Source: JABDMH01 sp050298535
GTDB taxonomy: Bacteria > Bacteroidota > Bacteroidia > Chitinophagales > Saprospiraceae
DNA length: 64,000 nucleotides
Direction: 5' to 3'
Assembly: GCA_050298535.1 (NCBI GenBank)
Contig: JBNKUI010000048.1
Location: forward strand, 12,127-76,126
Shown: positions 61,125 through 64,000 of the stretch, one piece after another
Position numbering within the stretch: position 1 is the stretch's first letter
How the letters are laid out: each line of letters begins with the position of its first letter
Position numbers and translations under genes: made by a program
The notes under the pieces: model-generated
Told to the model about the DNA's origin: nothing
What the model saw: only the letters and a program-made list of their open reading frames with translations
Databases searched by the model: none

Positions 61125-64000
61125 AAATGCGTCAGTTTCAGGTGAGGAGATGTTTTTCTATATTGATACTGTCAATCCTGATTTCGGGAATCTCGATTGC
61201 GCAGAACATTATCACAATCCCTTCTCTTGATCCTGGTGATAGCATTTGCATCACATACGATGTGAGAGTGAATGCTCCATTCCCGGTTGGTGTAGGTCAG
61301 GTACAGTGCCAGGATACTATTATGGTCACCACTCCTATGACTGAAGTTCCCACCAGTGATCCGGATTCCCTACCTACGATGTATGCACCGACGGGTACCT
61401 TGATTTGCAATCCGTTGGCCGGAACATTAGCTGGGTCAGATATGACGATTTGTGCTGGCTCGAGTGTGATGTTCATGCTCTCCGGGAATCAAACAGCAAC
61501 CGAATATACTCAGGTCTTTCTGGTGGTTGATGCCGGTACAAATGCAGTCGTGGATATACAGACAGATCTTGATGTAGAATTTAACACTGTCGGCAGCTAT
61601 CATGTGTATTCATATAATTATCTCACAGGAAGTACATCACCAACAATGCCCACCAATATATCCGATATTGACTGCAGTGTGATGGGAGCATGCTGTGACT
61701 TTTCAATGGGTGCATTTACAATTACTGTGAGTGATGTCACTCCCGGGTCAATCACAGGTGATCAAACCATTTGTGCTGATGAAATACCTGCAACCATCAC
61801 AGGTTCTGCAGCCAGTGGACCAGGAACCATATCTTACCAATGGCAGGAGAGTACATCCGGCTGCATGGGTTCCTTTAGCGACATTGTAGGTGCCATGGGT
61901 CTTGATTACAGTCCAGGGGCTCTTACCATGAGTACAAGTTATCGCCGTATTGACATCTCTACTAACAGTGGTGTAGTTTGCATGGATACGACCAATTGTG
62001 TTACTGTGACTGTGAATAGCGTCACGGCCTCTGCCATTGGGCCGGATCTGGTTGCTTGTGTAGGTGTATTACCAGGAGGAATTTCTGAGACAGGTACTTC
62101 AACTGCATCAGGTGTACTTACCAGGCAGTGGCAAATTAGTTTCTCTGGCGGTTGCTCAGGAAGTTTCGTGGATGTCGGTGGAGGTACAGGAGCAAGTTAT
62201 GGACCACCGGCGCTGACTGGAAGTGACACTTTAGGGATTCGATTAATTGTTACCTCAACACTGGGAGGATCTATTTGCCGTGATACTTCAAACTGCGTTA
62301 CTGTCACACCCAACACTATAGGACCTGGAAGTATTGGGTCCGATCAAACTATCTGTGGGGGGGAGGATCCTGCTATCATTATGGAAACAAGTCCCGCAAT
62401 GGGTTCAGGTGCACTCTCATATCGGTGGGAGATGAGCACTAATGGCTGTATGGGTGTGTTTAGTGCAATTATGGGTGCAAATGGAACCACTTATGATCCA
62501 CCTGTTTTGGCTCAGACTACGTCCTACCGTCGGATCGCAACCTCGACTTTCATGGGTGTCATGTGCGAAGATACCTCCAATTGTGTCACCATCACAGTCA
62601 ATAATATCACTGCTGGATCGATCGGTTCTGAGGATACGATTTGCTCAGGTGATATGTCAATCCCGCTGATGGAATTCTCATCAGCTTCGGGGTCAGGTGT
62701 TCTGTCGTATCAATGGCAGGAGAGTACCTCAGGTTGTGCAGGAGCTTTCTCAGATATCGCAGGGGCTAACCTGGTGACTTATGATCCAGGTGTTGTTATG
62801 CAGACTACCAGTTACAGACGCATTGATATATCTACTCTGAACATGGTGGAGTGTAGAGATACAACAAATTGTGTAACAAAATATGTGCAAAGCATTACTA
62901 TAGATTCCATTGTCCAAATATGTTTGGATCCGATGTCCTACGATCTCAAAGTTTGTTTTCAGGTTGAGACACCCGGAACTTCAGGAATGTTTACCGTGGA
63001 TGTAGGGGCACTAAGTTTTGGACCCTACAGTTATGCAAGTCGGGATCCGGATGGATGCATCACGATCTCAGATATGACTTTTGATCCTACCGACCTAGGT
63101 ACTGTAAATGTTACGGTGACTGATGTGGATGAGATGTGTTCCTCCAGTCAGATGTTCACCGAAACACCTTGCTTTACCTGTCCCGTAATTGGAGGCCTGA
63201 GCGCTCCTTCCCAACTGTGTGAAATTGGCACTTTTGATCTTTCGGTAACAGGGTTGATGGACATGGCTATGATGATGAATAGTGAGACTGATTTTGGTAT
63301 CTCCTTTGTTGCCTTCGCCGGGGGACCTCCCGTTGATCCCTATATGGGAGGGAGTATCCTTGGTACGGTGCCTTTTACAGACTTTTCATCAGGTGGTTCG
63401 GTAGCGACGTTAACCGGAATTAATGCGGGTCTTGTGGGACCTCCCGGAACGTACACGATCTGTGCCATTCTTGATCCTGCACCCACTTTAGACAACACTT
63501 GCAGACCGACTCAATCTGTGACTCTAGAGCTATTTGCTAACGCCCCTTTAAATTGTCGTGATATAAATGTAAGTATTGATCCCTTCGGTGATGCAAGGTT
63601 TGCTCTGAGTGAAATGATTATGGGAGCATCATGCAGTGAGTTGCTGAATGTGATGATAAGAACTCAGGGAGGACAGATTATTTATCAGGATTTCGATCTC
63701 TCCAGATCGGATATGATCATACTGCAGGATGTATGTGCCTATCGTGGCAAAGAGCTTATCGTCATGTTGACATACGCCAGTTCCGGTTTCAGTTGTCAGA
63801 GTATATTGACGTTCGGTCCTGCCAACGGTCCCATCGTTATGACCGGGCGAGTAGAAAACGTATGGTGCACGGATGATCTTGTGTCAGATGGTCACATCGA
63901 TGGTATGGCTCCCAAAGCCTACATTCCATGCTTTGGACCCGTGGAGACGCATTTTGTTGCCGACTGGGTAGTTCCCTACGAATGCGAGGAGGATCAGGAT
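61121..64000 (+). CDS. Giant secreted repeat protein, 3' end outside the window
   Basis: An uninterrupted frame of 960 codons from ATG 61121 to the window edge; the start overlaps the previous stop as ATGA. The signal peptide is RRCFSILILSILISGISIA, cleaved before QN. After a lead domain (to about residue 205) come four tandem Ig/PKD-like repeats of 95-98 residues. A different region follows, then, from about residue 812, a module starting NCRDINVSIDPFGDARF that is similar to the N-terminus of the 1650-residue protein at 13715. A T9SS sorting signal would be expected beyond the window. It is likely a surface adhesin or matrix protein, translationally coupled to the metzincin-like protein. Confidence 0.85.
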   Translation, partial: MKMRQFQVRRCFSILILSILISGISIAQNIITIPSLDPGDSICITYDVRVNAPFPVGVGQVQCQDTIMVTTPMTEVPTSDPDSLPTMYAPTGTLICNPLAGTLAGSDMTICAGSSVMFMLSGNQTATEYTQVFLVVDAGTNAVVDIQTDLDVEFNTVGSYHVYSYNYLTGSTSPTMPTNISDIDCSVMGACCDFSMGAFTITVSDVTPGSITGDQTICADEIPATITGSAASGPGTISYQWQESTSGCMGSFSDIVGAMGLDYSPGALTMSTSYRRIDISTNSGVVCMDTTNCVTVTVNSVTASAIGPDLVACVGVLPGGISETGTSTASGVLTRQWQISFSGGCSGSFVDVGGGTGASYGPPALTGSDTLGIRLIVTSTLGGSICRDTSNCVTVTPNTIGPGSIGSDQTICGGEDPAIIMETSPAMGSGALSYRWEMSTNGCMGVFSAIMGANGTTYDPPVLAQTTSYRRIATSTFMGVMCEDTSNCVTITVNNITAGSIGSEDTICSGDMSIPLMEFSSASGSGVLSYQWQESTSGCAGAFSDIAGANLVTYDPGVVMQTTSYRRIDISTLNMVECRDTTNCVTKYVQSITIDSIVQICLDPMSYDLKVCFQVETPGTSGMFTVDVGALSFGPYSYASRDPDGCITISDMTFDPTDLGTVNVTVTDVDEMCSSSQMFTETPCFTCPVIGGLSAPSQLCEIGTFDLSVTGLMDMAMMMNSETDFGISFVAFAGGPPVDPYMGGSILGTVPFTDFSSGGSVATLTGINAGLVGPPGTYTICAILDPAPTLDNTCRPTQSVTLELFANAPLNCRDINVSIDPFGDARFALSEMIMGASCSELLNVMIRTQGGQIIYQDFDLSRSDMIILQDVCAYRGKELIVMLTYASSGFSCQSILTFGPANGPIVMTGRVENVWCTDDLVSDGHIDGMAPKAYIPCFGPVETHFVADWVVPYECEEDQD
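61742..62890 (+). repeat. Four tandem Ig/PKD-like protein repeats (about 290 bases each)
   Basis: Repeats begin near 61742, 62027, 62321 and 62609 (285-294 bases). Each contains a variant of GSIGSDQTIC, then LSYQWQESTSGC, FSDIAGA, TTSYRRI and DTSNCVTVTV. Repeats 1, 3 and 4 are the closest; repeat 2 is the most diverged. Each has Cys residues in fixed positions, suggesting disulfides outside the cell. Confidence 0.85.

Noticed and set aside
1..64000. CRISPR arrays, tRNA or rRNA genes, insertion sequences
   Set aside because: No regularly spaced direct repeats, tRNA-like or rRNA-like segments, or transposase genes were seen. A dedicated tRNA/ncRNA scan was not possible here.

Overview
The window looks like a chromosomal segment of a Bacteroidota bacterium, most likely a member of Saprospiria or a close relative. 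The support is: several secreted proteins ending in type IX secretion (T9SS, type A) sorting domains; Bacteroidota-type families (DUF6503, DUF1080, BshC, a CcmE with a Cys-x3-Tyr haem site); Bacteroidota-type -7 promoter elements (TAnnTTTG); and weak dependence on Shine-Dalgarno sites. No rRNA, tRNA, CRISPR array, insertion sequence or integrase was seen. Gene density is high and both strands are used.

Layout. 1-13.2 kb: a VOC protein, a G-rich octamer repeat, a 56-residue ribbon-helix-helix (RHH) protein paired with an SPFH membrane protein, a glycerol facilitator, a HAD phosphatase, a secreted six-CHRD-domain protein, a universal stress protein, a Tat-exported class V aminotransferase, a class III nucleotide cyclase, an exported M20 hydrolase and an outer-membrane barrel. 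13.7-18.7 kb: a 1650-residue secreted protein with dockerin-like, cohesin-like and T9SS modules. 18.7-30 kb: housekeeping genes (marC, tilS-mltG-panB, a GNAT, dnaK, dapB, hemE, accD, bshC) and a DinB-fold protein.

30.6-42.1 kb is a nucleoside and deoxynucleoside catabolic region. On the + strand are deoC, a catalytic aldehyde dehydrogenase and a shortened non-catalytic aldehyde dehydrogenase. On the - strand is a tight operon nupC, punA, punA-like, LOG phosphoribohydrolase, deoA/pdp. A divergent uridine kinase follows. Nucleosides would be imported by NupC and phosphorolysed by PunA and DeoA. After a phosphopentomutase step not encoded here, deoxyribose 5-phosphate would be split by DeoC, and the acetaldehyde oxidised by the dehydrogenase. 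Two enzymes in this region each have a degenerate paralogue beside them. In the phosphorylase pair the losses are complementary: one subunit has the catalytic residues but a shortened interface loop, and the other keeps that loop but has lost the catalytic residues. I consider this the most interesting observation in the window.

42.9-54.5 kb holds a DUF2520 reductase, the cytochrome c maturation genes ccmF/ccsA and ccmE, an FtsE-like ATPase, a GyrI-like protein, a BASS-type transporter, a DUF255 (YyaL-like) protein, a T9SS cargo protein and an amidase. 54.6-64 kb is an accessory locus: three tandem phage-tail-collar (microcystin-dependent-protein-like) genes, a methyltransferase-like gene, a GNAT acetyltransferase and a DUF6916 gene. 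Two very large secreted proteins follow, the first ending in a metzincin-like zinc site. The second runs off the window and shares a module with the 1650-residue protein at 13.7 kb.
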